From Pseudomonadota bacterium (GTDB taxonomy: Bacteria > Pseudomonadota > Alphaproteobacteria > Reyranellales > Reyranellaceae): a stretch of 64,000 bases of DNA. The notes under the pieces were generated by a model, which was given only the letters and a program-made list of their open reading frames with translations, had not been told where the DNA came from and did no database searches. Of this stretch, positions 36,295 through 45,167 are shown one piece after another (position 1 is the first letter of the stretch; each line of letters begins with the position of its first letter). A program made the translations under genes and the position numbers. The stretch is from positions 44,859 through 108,858 of the forward strand of contig JAIUOX010000003.1 of NCBI GenBank assembly GCA_020160955.1, in the 5' to 3' direction.

Positions 36295-37476
36295 ATGTTC
36301 ATTAACTTCTTCCTGGAGCTGCGCGAGGCCAAGGTGCCGGTCTCCATCAAGGAGTACCTCGCGCTGATGGAGGCGATGGACAAGGGAGTCGCGGCGTACA
36401 ACGTCGACGACTTCTACTTCCTGTCGCGCGCCGTCCTCGTGAAGGACGAGCGCAACCTCGACAAGTTCGACCGGGTGTTCGGCCACGTCTTCAAGGGTCT
36501 CGAGGCGCTGCCCCAGGAGGGCGTCGCCGCCGAGATCCCGGAGGAGTGGCTGCGCAAGCTCGCCGAGAAGCTCCTGACCGAGGAGGAGAAGAAGCAGATC
36601 GAGGCGATGGGCGGCTGGGAGAAGCTCATGGAGACGCTGAAGAAGCGTCTCGAGGAGCAGCAGAAGCGCCACCAGGGCGGCAGCAAGTGGATCGGCACCG
36701 CCGGCACCTCGCCGTTCGGCGCCTACGGCTACAACCCCGAGGGCGTGCGCATCGGCCAGGACAAGGGCCGCGAGGGCCGCGCCGTCAAGGTGTGGGACAA
36801 GCGCGAGTACAAGAACCTCGACGACACGGTCGAGATCGGCACGCGCAACATCAAGATCGCGCTGCGCCGCCTGCGCAAGTTCGCGCGCGAGGGCGCCGAG
36901 GTCGAGCTCGACATGCCCGACACGATCCGCTCGACGGCGCGCAATGCCGGCTACCTCGACATCAAGATGGTGCCGGAGCGGCGCAACAAGGTGAAGCTGC
37001 TGCTGCTGTTCGACATCGGCGGCTCGATGGACGCCCACATCCGCGTCTGCGAGGAGCTGTTCTCGGCGGCGCGCACGGAGTTCAAGCACCTCGAGTTCTT
37101 CTACTTCCACAACTGCCTCTACGAGAAGCTGTGGAAGGACAACCGCCGCCGCCACGTCGACACCTTCTCGACGGCCCAGCTGCTGCACACCTACCCGCCC
37201 GACTACAAGGTGATCTTCGTCGGCGACGCCTCGATGAGCCCCTACGAGATCGCCTACCCCGGCGGCTCGGTGGAGCACTGGAACGAGGAAGCCGGCCAGG
37301 TGTGGATCCAGCGCATGGCCGATACCTACCGCAGCATGGTGTGGCTGAACCCGGTGCCGGAACGGCACTGGAGCTACACGCCGTCGATCCAGCTGCTGCA
37401 GCAGCTGACGACCAATCGCATGTTCCCGCTGACGCTCGGCGGCCTCGACAGCGCGATGAGGGAACTGAACAAGTAG
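36295..37476 (+). CDS. VWA domain protein, CoxE-like
   Basis: 393 residues. N-terminal charged helical part, then a von Willebrand factor A domain with the MIDAS motif LLFDIGGSMDAH and a FVGDASMSPYE strand. YLALMEAMDKGVA at the start is typical of CoxE-like proteins. It acts with the MoxR ATPase upstream in maturation of a target complex. Ribosome site TTTAGGAGG; the next gene begins 16 bases later. Confidence 0.9.
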   Translation: MFINFFLELREAKVPVSIKEYLALMEAMDKGVAAYNVDDFYFLSRAVLVKDERNLDKFDRVFGHVFKGLEALPQEGVAAEIPEEWLRKLAEKLLTEEEKKQIEAMGGWEKLMETLKKRLEEQQKRHQGGSKWIGTAGTSPFGAYGYNPEGVRIGQDKGREGRAVKVWDKREYKNLDDTVEIGTRNIKIALRRLRKFAREGAEVELDMPDTIRSTARNAGYLDIKMVPERRNKVKLLLLFDIGGSMDAHIRVCEELFSAARTEFKHLEFFYFHNCLYEKLWKDNRRRHVDTFSTAQLLHTYPPDYKVIFVGDASMSPYEIAYPGGSVEHWNEEAGQVWIQRMADTYRSMVWLNPVPERHWSYTPSIQLLQQLTTNRMFPLTLGGLDSAMRELNK

Positions 37477-37492
37477 ACGGGAGAACACGCCG

Positions 37493-39124
37493 ATGAAGAC
37501 CGGGCCAGCGATCGCCGAAATTCTCAAGAAGGAAGGCGTCGAGTACCTGTTCGCCTACCCGGTCAACCATCTCATCGAGGCGTGCGCGGCGGTCGACATC
37601 CGCCCGATCATCGTTCGCCAGGAGCGCATCGGCCTGCACATGGCCGACGCGGTGTCGCGGCTCAGCAAGGGCCGCCGCATGGGCGTGTTCTGCATGCAGC
37701 ACGGGCCGGGCTCGGAGAATGCGTACGGCGGCGTCGCCCAGGCGTTCGGCGAATCGGTGCCGTTGCTGGTCATCCCGCAGGGCTACCCGCGCCGCCTCGC
37801 GCACGTGCCGCCCAACTTCAACACCACGATCGCCATGGCGCACGTCGCCAAGCACTGCGAGCCGGTGACCAGCGGCAAGGAGATCGTCAACATCATGCGC
37901 CGGGCCTTCAGCCTGCTGCGCAACGGCCGCGGCGCGCCGGTGATCGTCGAGCTGCCGGGCGACGCCTACGGCGAGGACGCGCCGGAGCCGCTGAACTACG
38001 AGCCGGTGCTGGTCGCCAAGTACGGTCCCGACGCGGCACAGGTCGCGGAGGCGGCGCGCGTGCTGATGGCGGCCAAGCGGCCGGTGATCTACGCCGGGCA
38101 GGGCGTGCACTGGGCCGAGGCCTACGACGAGCTCCGCGAACTGGCCGAGCTGCTGGCCATCCCGGTCTGCACCAGCCTCGAGGGCAAGAGCAGCTTCGAC
38201 GAGACCCACCCGCTGTCGCTCGGCTCGGGCGGCCGCGCCTACCCCAAGGCGGTGCGCCAGTTCCTCGACCAGTCGGACGTGATCCTGGGCATCGGCTGCT
38301 CCTTCACCGAGACCAACTTCGGCATCTCGATGCCGGCCGGCAAGACGATCATCCACGCCACGCTCGACCCGGCGCACATCAACAAGGACGTGCCGGTGAA
38401 GTACGGCCTGGTGGGCGACGCCAAGCTGACGCTGGCCGGGCTGGTCGCCGCGTGCAAGGCGGCCGGCGCCACCAGGCGCGATGCCGCGCCGGTGGCGGCC
38501 GAGATCAAGGCGGTGGCCGACGCGTGGCTGGCCGAGTGGATGCCGAAGCTGACCAGCAACGACGCGCCGCTCAGCCCGTACCGCGTGCTGTGGGAGCTGC
38601 AGAACACGGTCGACGTCGCCAACACCATCATCACCCACGATGCCGGCAGCCCGCGCGACCAGCTCTCGCCGTTCTGGAAGACGACGGCGCCGCACACCTA
38701 CATCGGCTGGGGCAAGACGACCCAGCTGGGCTACGGCCTCGGCCTGGCGATGGGCGCCAAGCTCGCCTGCCCGGACAAGCTCTGCATCAACGTGTGGGGC
38801 GACGCGGCGATCGGCTTCACCGGCATGGATTTCGAGACCGCGGTGCGCGAGCGCATTCCGATCATGTCGATCCTGCTCAACAACTTCTCGATGGCGATCG
38901 AACTGCACATCATGAAGGTGTCGACCGAGAAGTACCGCTCGACCGACATCTCGGGCGACTACGCGGCGATGGCCCGCGCCTTCGGCGGCTACGGCGAGCG
39001 CATCACCAAGCCCGAGGACATCGTGCCGGCGATCAGGCGCGGCATCGAGCAGACGAAGAAGGGCATCCCGGTCCTGCTCGAGTTCATCACCTCGAAGGAA
39101 ACGTCGATCTCCACTCCGAAGTAG
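37493..39124 (+). CDS. Thiamine-diphosphate-dependent enzyme (acetolactate synthase-like)
   Basis: 543 residues with the three domains of the POX/ALS family. The catalytic Glu lies in IIVRQERIGLHMADAVSR; the ThDP/Mg motif is GDAAIGFTGMDFETAVRERI...LNN. The active-site lid and FAD-type residues do not identify a known substrate, so only the class is called. Position between a CoxE-like gene (16 bases) and the selenoprotein gene (10 bases) on the same strand suggests one four-gene operon. Confidence 0.88.
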   Translation: MKTGPAIAEILKKEGVEYLFAYPVNHLIEACAAVDIRPIIVRQERIGLHMADAVSRLSKGRRMGVFCMQHGPGSENAYGGVAQAFGESVPLLVIPQGYPRRLAHVPPNFNTTIAMAHVAKHCEPVTSGKEIVNIMRRAFSLLRNGRGAPVIVELPGDAYGEDAPEPLNYEPVLVAKYGPDAAQVAEAARVLMAAKRPVIYAGQGVHWAEAYDELRELAELLAIPVCTSLEGKSSFDETHPLSLGSGGRAYPKAVRQFLDQSDVILGIGCSFTETNFGISMPAGKTIIHATLDPAHINKDVPVKYGLVGDAKLTLAGLVAACKAAGATRRDAAPVAAEIKAVADAWLAEWMPKLTSNDAPLSPYRVLWELQNTVDVANTIITHDAGSPRDQLSPFWKTTAPHTYIGWGKTTQLGYGLGLAMGAKLACPDKLCINVWGDAAIGFTGMDFETAVRERIPIMSILLNNFSMAIELHIMKVSTEKYRSTDISGDYAAMARAFGGYGERITKPEDIVPAIRRGIEQTKKGIPVLLEFITSKETSISTPK

Positions 39125-39134
39125 GGAGGACGCC

Positions 39135-40193
39135 GTGACCGTCATCCTGACCCCGGCCGGCGAGCACCGCGTGACGGCGCGCGACGGCCTGTGGCTGCAC
39201 CGCCGCGACGCCGAGCGCGTCACCGGCTGGACGCTGAAGCCCGAGGGCATGTGCCGCGACGAGCGCTGCGTGCCGCTGCCGGCGACGGCGGTGGCCGGCG
39301 ACGAGGTCGACGTCGCCGCCTTCTGGACCCGGCTGGGCGGCCCGGTGATCGCGGCCGAGGACGGCGCGGTGTGGTCGCTGGGCGCGCCGGCCGACGAGCG
39401 CAACGCCGCGCTGGAGGGCCTGGTCGCGCCGGACGTCACGTTGCCCGACGTCGATGGTCGCCTGCGTACCCTGTCGGCGCTGCGTGGCCGCAAGGTGTTC
39501 CTCGCGACCTGGGCCAGTTGGTGAGGCTGCCGGTTCGACTTGCCCGTGTGGCAGGCCCTCTACGATGAGCTGAAGGACAAGGGCTTCATGGTGGTCGCCG
39601 TGGCGCAGGAGAGCCGCGGCGCCGAGCATGCCCGCCCGTGGATCGAGCAGGCGAAGTCGTCCTACTGGCAGCTGATCGACACCGATCATCGCCTGGCCGA
39701 TCTCTACAACCTCGTGAACGTGCCGCAGGCGGTCTGGATCGACGAGCAGGGCCGCATCGTGCGCCCGCCCGAGACCGCCGGGTCGACCGACCACTTCCGG
39801 CGCATGAACCTCGAGACCCGCACGCTGTCGCCCGAGGACCAGGCCGAGCGGCTGGCCGCGCGCCAGGCCTACCTCGACGCGGTGCGGGCGTGGGTGACGA
39901 CCGGCCGGCACGCAATGCCGGCCGACGAGGCGCGCGCCGCGCTGCCCAGGGTCACGCCGGAGATCGCCGAGGCGCATGCCCGCTTCCGGCTCGGCGTCTG
40001 GCTGCGCGCACACGGCGACGCGGCCGAGGGTGACCGCCAGATGAACACCGCCAGCACCCTGCATCCCGAGTCGTGGAGCATGTGGCGCCAGGCCGCCGAC
40101 CTCGACGAGGTCGGCAAGGCCTCGGGCCCCGGCTTCTGGGAACGGGTGAAGGCGCTCGGCGACCGGCCGTACTACCCGCCGCCGAAGCTCTGA
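39135..40193 (+). CDS. Redoxin/ResA-like selenoprotein with in-frame UGA (WASW-U-GC motif)
   Basis: Read through one TGA (39522-39524) this is a single 352-residue frame, GTG start after GGGAGGA. The TGA falls exactly at the first cysteine position of a thioredoxin-fold motif: VFLATWASW-[Sec130]-GCRFDLPVWQALYDEL, where TlpA/ResA proteins have WASWCxxC. The frame continues without break for 223 codons of clear redoxin sequence (VVAVAQES, LADLYNLVNVPQAVWIDEQGRIVRP) and a helical C-terminus. Residues 1-95 have no likeness I recognise. No signal peptide. Redoxins with WAxxUGC are a known selenoprotein type. The selenocysteine machinery (selA/B/C/D) is not in this window, so insertion must be shown. 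Confidence 0.85.
39522..39560 (+). promoter_or_regulatory. Sec codon UGA and candidate bacterial SECIS
   Basis: Directly after the UGA, CTGCC (39527-39531) can pair with GGCAG (39550-39554), enclosing an 18-base loop that begins GGTTC. A short stem just 3' of the UGA with a GGU-type loop is what SelB recognises in bacteria. Folding was done by eye only. Confidence 0.5.
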
Positions 40194-40202
40194 CAGTCAA
40201 TT

Positions 40203-40228
40203 TGTCATCCCGAGCGCAGCGAGGGACC
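40203..40228 (+). repeat. REP-like element, single arm
   Basis: TGTCATCCCGAGCGCAGCGAGGGACC, 26 bases, lies between the selenoprotein and aquaporin genes. The same 26 bases recur at 61459-61484 as the right arm of a full palindrome. Confidence 0.75.
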
Positions 40229-40296
40229 TTCGTTTGTACTTCTGGCGCTGGATGCAACCGACTAGACTCTCCTGACAAGAAACGGGAGACATCGAC

Positions 40297-41016
40297 ATGT
40301 TGCGCAAGCTCACCGCCGAGATGATCGGCACGGCCTGGCTGGTTCTCGGCGGCTGCGGGTCGGCCGTGCTGGCGGCGGCCTTCCCGGCGCTGGGGATCGG
40401 CTTCGTCGGCGTCGCCTTCGCCTTCGGCCTGACCGTGCTGACCATGGCGTACGCGATCGGCCACGTGTCGGGCTGCCACCTCAATCCCGCGGTGTCGATC
40501 GGCCTGTGGGCCGGCGGCCGCTTCAAGGCGTCCGAACTGCCGGGCTACATCGCCGCGCAGGTGATCGGCGGCCTGGTCGGCGCGGCGGTCCTCTACGTTA
40601 TCGCCAGCGGCAAGGCCGGCTTCGACGTTCATGCCGGCTTCGCCAGCAACGGCTACGGTGCGCACTCGCCGGGCGGCTACACGCTGGCGGCCGCGTTCGT
40701 CTGCGAGGTCGCGATGACCTTCGCCTTCCTGTTCGTGATCCTCGGCTCGACGCACGGCAACGCGCCGCGCGGCTTCGCGCCGATCGCCATCGGGCTCGGC
40801 CTGACGCTGATCCACCTGATCAGCATCCCGGTCACCAACACCTCGGTGAACCCGGCGCGCAGCACGGCGCCGGCGCTGTTCGCCGGTGGCTGGGCGATCG
40901 ACCAGCTCTGGCTGTTCTGGGTGGCGCCGGTGATCGGCGCCGTCCTGGCCGGCATCGTCTACCGCTGGGTCGGTGGCCCCAACCCGGACGAGACCGAGGT
41001 CTCGGGCGACCGGTAG
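40297..41016 (+). CDS. aqpZ: Aquaporin Z-type water channel
   Basis: 239 residues, six membrane helices and two half-helices with NPA motifs: [14 protein letters not shown] and [14 protein letters not shown]. The selectivity-filter Arg follows the second NPA, and His is present in ISIPVTN-adjacent helix 5 context ([10 protein letters not shown]), as in AqpZ. An inner-membrane water pore. The ATG at 40297 follows CGGGAGAC. Confidence 0.93.
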   Translation: MLRKLTAEMIGTAWLVLGGCGSAVLAAAFPALGIGFVGVAFAFGLTVLTMAYAIGHVSGCHLNPAVSIGLWAGGRFKASELPGYIAAQVIGGLVGAAVLYVIASGKAGFDVHAGFASNGYGAHSPGGYTLAAAFVCEVAMTFAFLFVILGSTHGNAPRGFAPIAIGLGLTLIHLISIPVTNTSVNPARSTAPALFAGGWAIDQLWLFWVAPVIGAVLAGIVYRWVGGPNPDETEVSGDR

Positions 41017-41107
41017 GCCCTCGCTGCAGTCGGTGGGAAGCCGCGACGCTGGCTCCCCCGGCTGACCGTCGCTAGCCTCGTCCCGTCGCTTTGGGGGCGG
41101 GGTGGCG

Positions 41108-42439
41108 ATGAAGCTGCGATGGCACGATCTCGGCGGTCCGCGGGCGGACCGCGCCGACGGGCGACAGGTCGACCTCGCGGGCTATCCCGTGGCGTTCCTG
41201 CCGGCCGCCTCGACCGACCAGTTCCTGATGATGGCCGAGCCCGGCTGTTGTGCCGGCTGCGTGCCCGCCAACCCGTTGGCCGTGGTCGAGGTGACGATGC
41301 GCACGCCGCTGCGCCTGCGCGGCGAGGCGTTGCGGCTCAGCGGCACCTGGCAGGTCGTGACCGAGCCGGGCGGCGCCCGCTACCGGCTGGTCGATGCCGC
41401 GCCGGTCGCCGGCCTCGGCCGGCGCGCGCTGATGGCGGCCAGCCCGCTGTTCTGCCTGCCCGCCGGGGCGGCGCTGGCGCAGGCGGCCGACGGCACCGCG
41501 GTCGACATCCACAGCCACGCCGGCAACCTGATCCTGGCGACCTACGGCCGGGCGACCTTCTCCGCCGTCGCCGCGCCGATGCGGCAGGGCGGCGTGTCGG
41601 CGATCTGCCTCGCCATGGTCGCCGACTCGCCGGTGATCCAGACGACCGGCGGGCGAATCCGGCCGGTGCGCGAGCCGCGGCCGGGCGAACTCGCCTCGTT
41701 CGGCCAGACGGCGTTCGGCCAGCTGCACGCGCTGGTCCGCGACCAGGGCCTGGCGCTGGTGCGCAGCGCGGCCGACCTGCGTGCCGCCCACGCGTCGCGC
41801 CCGTCGGTGATCGTCGCCGCCGAGGGCGCCGACTTCCTCGAGGGCCGGATCGAGCGGCTCGATGACGCCTGGCAGCGCTGGGGCCTGCGCCATCTCCAGC
41901 TCACCCACTACCGCGTCAACGAGCTGGGCGACATCCAGACCGAGCCCTCGACGCAGGGCGGCCTCACGGCCTTCGGGGCCGAGGTCATCCGGCGCTGCAA
42001 CCAGCTCGGCATCGTGGTCGACGTCGCGCACGGAACCTACGAACTGGTGCAGAAGGCCGCCGCCGTCACGTCGAAGCCGCTCGTCCTGTCGCACACCTCG
42101 CTGACCGAGCGGCCGGCGGCGTGGACGCGGCGCATCCTGCCCTACCACGCAAAGGCGGTGGCCGACACGGGCGGCGTCATCGGCCTGTGGCCGCCGACCG
42201 CCTTCTTTCCCAGCCTCGACGCCTTCGTCACCGGCTTCGCCCGCCTGGTCGAGATCGTCGGCATCGACCATGTCGGCCTCGGCACCGACATGCTGGGGCT
42301 GGGCAGCCCTAGCATCGTGCCGGGCTACGCCGAGGTGGCGACGCTGGCGGCGGCGCTGCGCACGCGATTCAACGCCGAGGAGACGGCGAAACTGCTGGGC
42401 GGCAACTATCGCCGCGTCTTCCTGGCGACCGTTCCGTAG
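41108..42439 (+). CDS. M19 membrane dipeptidase fused to an N-terminal DUF3299-like domain
   Basis: 443 residues from ATG 41108 (GTG 41102 adds two). Residues 1-100 resemble DUF3299: GYPVAFLPAASTDQFLMMAEPGCCAGCVP and an OB-like GTWQVVTEPG. A twin-arginine-like hydrophobic stretch, GRRALMAASPLFCLPAGAALAQA, follows at about 103-126, where a signal peptide would normally begin a protein. The rest is a renal-dipeptidase-type TIM barrel: VDIHSHAGN, QLTHYRVNELGD, LVLSHTS, GIDHVGLGTD. No start codon or stop separates the parts, so a true fusion is likely. Confidence 0.78.
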   Translation: MKLRWHDLGGPRADRADGRQVDLAGYPVAFLPAASTDQFLMMAEPGCCAGCVPANPLAVVEVTMRTPLRLRGEALRLSGTWQVVTEPGGARYRLVDAAPVAGLGRRALMAASPLFCLPAGAALAQAADGTAVDIHSHAGNLILATYGRATFSAVAAPMRQGGVSAICLAMVADSPVIQTTGGRIRPVREPRPGELASFGQTAFGQLHALVRDQGLALVRSAADLRAAHASRPSVIVAAEGADFLEGRIERLDDAWQRWGLRHLQLTHYRVNELGDIQTEPSTQGGLTAFGAEVIRRCNQLGIVVDVAHGTYELVQKAAAVTSKPLVLSHTSLTERPAAWTRRILPYHAKAVADTGGVIGLWPPTAFFPSLDAFVTGFARLVEIVGIDHVGLGTDMLGLGSPSIVPGYAEVATLAAALRTRFNAEETAKLLGGNYRRVFLATVP

Positions 42440-42444
42440 GGCCG

Positions 42445-42460
42445 TTCACACCTCTGTGAA
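42445..42460. promoter_or_regulatory. Inverted repeat upstream of the molybdenum/sulfur operon
   Basis: TTCACA-CCTC-TGTGAA, perfect six-base arms, nested in GCCG...CGGC, 78 bases before iorA. A candidate operator; a hairpin at the end of the dipeptidase gene is the alternative, but no T-tract follows. Confidence 0.4.
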
Positions 42461-42537
42461 AGCGGCCCGATCGCTGGCCGCTCGGCAGGCGCTCGGTTAG
42501 GCTCCCGGCCAACACCTCCACGCAACAGGAGACCGGG

Positions 42538-42987
42538 ATGGCTGTCATCAACGTCAACGGCAAGGCGCTCAATCACTCCGCGGATCCGCGCACGCCCCTG
42601 CTGTGGGTGCTGCGCGAGCAGCTCGCGCTGACCGGCACCAAGTACGGCTGCGGCATCGCGCAGTGCGGCGCCTGCACGGTGCTGATCGACGGCGTGCCGA
42701 CGCGCTCCTGCCAGACGCCGGTGAACTCGGTCGGCAACAAGAAGATCACGACGATCGAGGGCCTCGCCATCGAGGGCAAGCTGAACAAGATCCAGGCCGC
42801 CTGGGCGGCGCTCGACGTCCCGCAATGCGGCTACTGCCAGAGCGGCATGATCATGGCCGCGACGGCACTGCTGGCCGCCAATCCCAAGCCGACCGACGCC
42901 GACATCGACGCGGCGATGACCAACATCTGTCGCTGCGGCACCTACGTGCAGGTCCGCGAGGCGATCCACGCCGCGGCCAAGGCCTGA
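42538..42987 (+). CDS. iorA: Isoquinoline 1-oxidoreductase-type [2Fe-2S] subunit
   Basis: 149 residues. Plant-type [2Fe-2S] site GCGIAQCGACTVLIDG...SC and second cluster site in the helical C-terminus CGYCQSGMIM...ICRCGTY, the pattern of xanthine dehydrogenase-family small subunits. No signal peptide of its own, so probably exported with the Tat-bearing large subunit. Electrons likely pass to the c-type cytochrome encoded after the large subunit. True substrate of the complex is unknown. Confidence 0.9.
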   Translation: MAVINVNGKALNHSADPRTPLLWVLREQLALTGTKYGCGIAQCGACTVLIDGVPTRSCQTPVNSVGNKKITTIEGLAIEGKLNKIQAAWAALDVPQCGYCQSGMIMAATALLAANPKPTDADIDAAMTNICRCGTYVQVREAIHAAAKA

Positions 42988-43004
42988 ACGGGGAGGGACA
43001 GACC

Positions 43005-45167
43005 ATGACGATCCAGACATCGCTCGGCCGCCGCCGCTTCCTCGCCGCCTCGGCCACCGCCGCCGGCGGGTTCTCGCTGGCCTTCAGCTTTCCGTGGGCC
43101 GCCGCCGAGGCCGCCGAGGTCAAGGAGATCAACGCCTGGGTGGTGATCCAGCCCGACGACAAGGTGATCATTCGCGTCGCCCGCTCGGAGATGGGGCAGG
43201 GCACGCTGACCGGGCTGTGCCAGCTGGTCGCCGAGGAACTCGAGTGCGACTGGAACAAGGTCGGCTGGGAGTACCCGACGCCGGGCGAGAACCTGAAGCG
43301 CAACCGCGTCTGGAAGAACTTCTCGACCGGCGGCAGCCGCGGCATCCGCGAGAGCCAGCAGTACGTCCGCGAGGGCGGCGCGATGGCGCGCGAGATGCTG
43401 GTCGCCGCCGCGGCCAAGCAGTGGAACGTCCCGGCCGCCGAGTGCAAGGTTGCCAAGGGCGTGATCACGCACGCCTCGGGCAAGTCGACGACCTACGGCG
43501 CGGTCGCCGCCGCGGCGGCGCAGCTCGAGCCGCCCAAGGAGGTCAAGCTCAAGGATCCCAAGACCTGGACGATCGCCGGCCAGCCGCTCAAGCGCCTCGA
43601 CACGCTCGACAAGGTGACCGGCAAGCAGATGTACGGCATCGATTTCACGATGCCCGGCATGGTGGTCGCCAGCGTGCGCGCCTGCCCGGTGATCGGCGGC
43701 AAGCTCAAGGGCTTCGACGCCGCCAAGGTCGAGAAGATGCCGGGCGTGAAGAAGGTGCTGGGCATCGACGGCAATGCCGTCGTGGTCGTCGCCGACACCT
43801 TCTGGAACGCCAAGAACGCGCTGGCCGCCCTGCCGGTCGAGTGGGATGTCGGCAAGCTGGGCGAAGTCCAGCAGGACACCATCAAGGCGATGCTGAAGGA
43901 AGGTCTCGACGCCAACGAGGCGTTCGTCGGCAACAAGGTCGGCGACGCCAAGGCGGCGATCGACGGCGCGGTCAAGAAGGTGACGGCGACCTACAGCTTC
44001 CCCTACCAGCACCACGTCACGATGGAGCCGATGAACGCCACCGCGCGCTTCACGCCGGAGAAGTGCGAGGTGTGGTGCGGCACGCAGAACGGCGAGGCAG
44101 CGCTGGCCGCCGCGTCGGAGGCCTCCGGCCTCCCGGTCGGCCAGTGCGACGTCTACAAGCTGATGCTGGGCGGCGGCTTCGGCCGCCGGGGCCGCGCCGA
44201 CTACGTGCGGCAGGCCGTGCTGGTCGCCAAGGAGATGCCCGGCACGCCGGTCAAGCTGATCTGGACGCGCGAAGAGGACATGACGCACTGCCAGTATCAC
44301 CCGACGACGATGTGCAAGCTGACCGGCGGCCTCGACGCCAACGGCAACCTGGTCGGCCTGCACATGCGCATCTCGGGCCAGTCGATCCTGGCCTCGCTGC
44401 TGCCGCAGAACCTGGTCAACGGCATGGACCCGGCGGCCTTCCAGGGCGTCATGCAGTCGGGCGCCGAGGCGACCTACGGCTACGACGTGCCGAACCTGCT
44501 GGTCGACCACGCGATGCGCAACCCGCACATCACGGCGGGCTTCTGGCGCGGCGTGAACGTCAACCAGAACGCCGTCTACATGGAATGCTTCATGGACGAG
44601 CTGGCCGAGGCGGCGGGGCAGGACCCGCTGGCCTTCCGGCTCAAGATGCTGAAGCCCAAGTGGGCGGCCGTGCTCAAGGCGGCGGCCGACAAGGCGGGCT
44701 ACGGCAAGCCGCTGCCGGCCGGCCACTTCCATGGCATCTCGCAGGTCATGGGCTACGGCAGCTACGTGGCCGGCGTCGCCGAGGTCTCGGTCAGCCCCGA
44801 GGGCATGCTGAAGATCCACAAGATCACCGCGGCCACCAACCCCGGCCACGTGGTCAACCCGGCGCAGATCGAGCGCCAGGTCGCGGGCTCGTTCGCCTAC
44901 GGCCTGTCGGCGGCGCTGTACGGCGAGATCACCGTCAAGGACGGCGCGGTCGAGCAGACCAACCTCGACAGCTACAACATCCTGCGGCTGGAAGAGATGC
45001 CGAAGGTCGAGACGGTGCTGGTCCCGACCCACGACTTCTGGGGCGGCGTCGGCGAGCCGACCATCGCCGTCGCCGCGCCCGCGGTGCTCAACGCCATCGC
45101 CAAGGCGACCGGCAAGCGCGTGCGCGACCTGCCGCTGATGCACCACGACCTGAAGAAGTCGTCGTGA
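43005..45167 (+). CDS. iorB: Isoquinoline 1-oxidoreductase-type molybdopterin subunit
   Basis: 720 residues. Twin-arginine signal SLGRRRFLAASATAAGGFSLAF at the N-terminus, so periplasmic. Molybdenum hydroxylase domains: VARSEMGQGTLTG, QHHVTMEPMNATARF, GGGFGRRGRADYV, FWRGVNVNQNAVYMECFMDEL and GGVGEPTIAVAAPAV with the catalytic Glu. Probably binds molybdopterin cytosine dinucleotide. It hydroxylates or oxidises an N-heterocycle or aldehyde; which one is not visible. Overlaps the cytochrome c gene by four bases. Confidence 0.88.
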   Translation: MTIQTSLGRRRFLAASATAAGGFSLAFSFPWAAAEAAEVKEINAWVVIQPDDKVIIRVARSEMGQGTLTGLCQLVAEELECDWNKVGWEYPTPGENLKRNRVWKNFSTGGSRGIRESQQYVREGGAMAREMLVAAAAKQWNVPAAECKVAKGVITHASGKSTTYGAVAAAAAQLEPPKEVKLKDPKTWTIAGQPLKRLDTLDKVTGKQMYGIDFTMPGMVVASVRACPVIGGKLKGFDAAKVEKMPGVKKVLGIDGNAVVVVADTFWNAKNALAALPVEWDVGKLGEVQQDTIKAMLKEGLDANEAFVGNKVGDAKAAIDGAVKKVTATYSFPYQHHVTMEPMNATARFTPEKCEVWCGTQNGEAALAAASEASGLPVGQCDVYKLMLGGGFGRRGRADYVRQAVLVAKEMPGTPVKLIWTREEDMTHCQYHPTTMCKLTGGLDANGNLVGLHMRISGQSILASLLPQNLVNGMDPAAFQGVMQSGAEATYGYDVPNLLVDHAMRNPHITAGFWRGVNVNQNAVYMECFMDELAEAAGQDPLAFRLKMLKPKWAAVLKAAADKAGYGKPLPAGHFHGISQVMGYGSYVAGVAEVSVSPEGMLKIHKITAATNPGHVVNPAQIERQVAGSFAYGLSAALYGEITVKDGAVEQTNLDSYNILRLEEMPKVETVLVPTHDFWGGVGEPTIAVAAPAVLNAIAKATGKRVRDLPLMHHDLKKSS

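Noticed and set aside
39135..39524. A 129-residue protein ending at TGA 39522, with a separate TTG-started gene at 39540
   Set aside because: Both parts are in the same phase, share one thioredoxin fold, and the TGA sits exactly at the redox Cys position; a selenocysteine read-through explains it better than two genes or a pseudogene.
40203..40228. REP-like 26-mer as an insertion-sequence end or CRISPR repeat
   Set aside because: No transposase gene, target duplication or regular spacing; only one further copy, placed 21 kb away.
42942..45146. Over 700-codon frame opposite iorB
   Set aside because: Mirror of the molybdopterin subunit gene without any recognisable motif.
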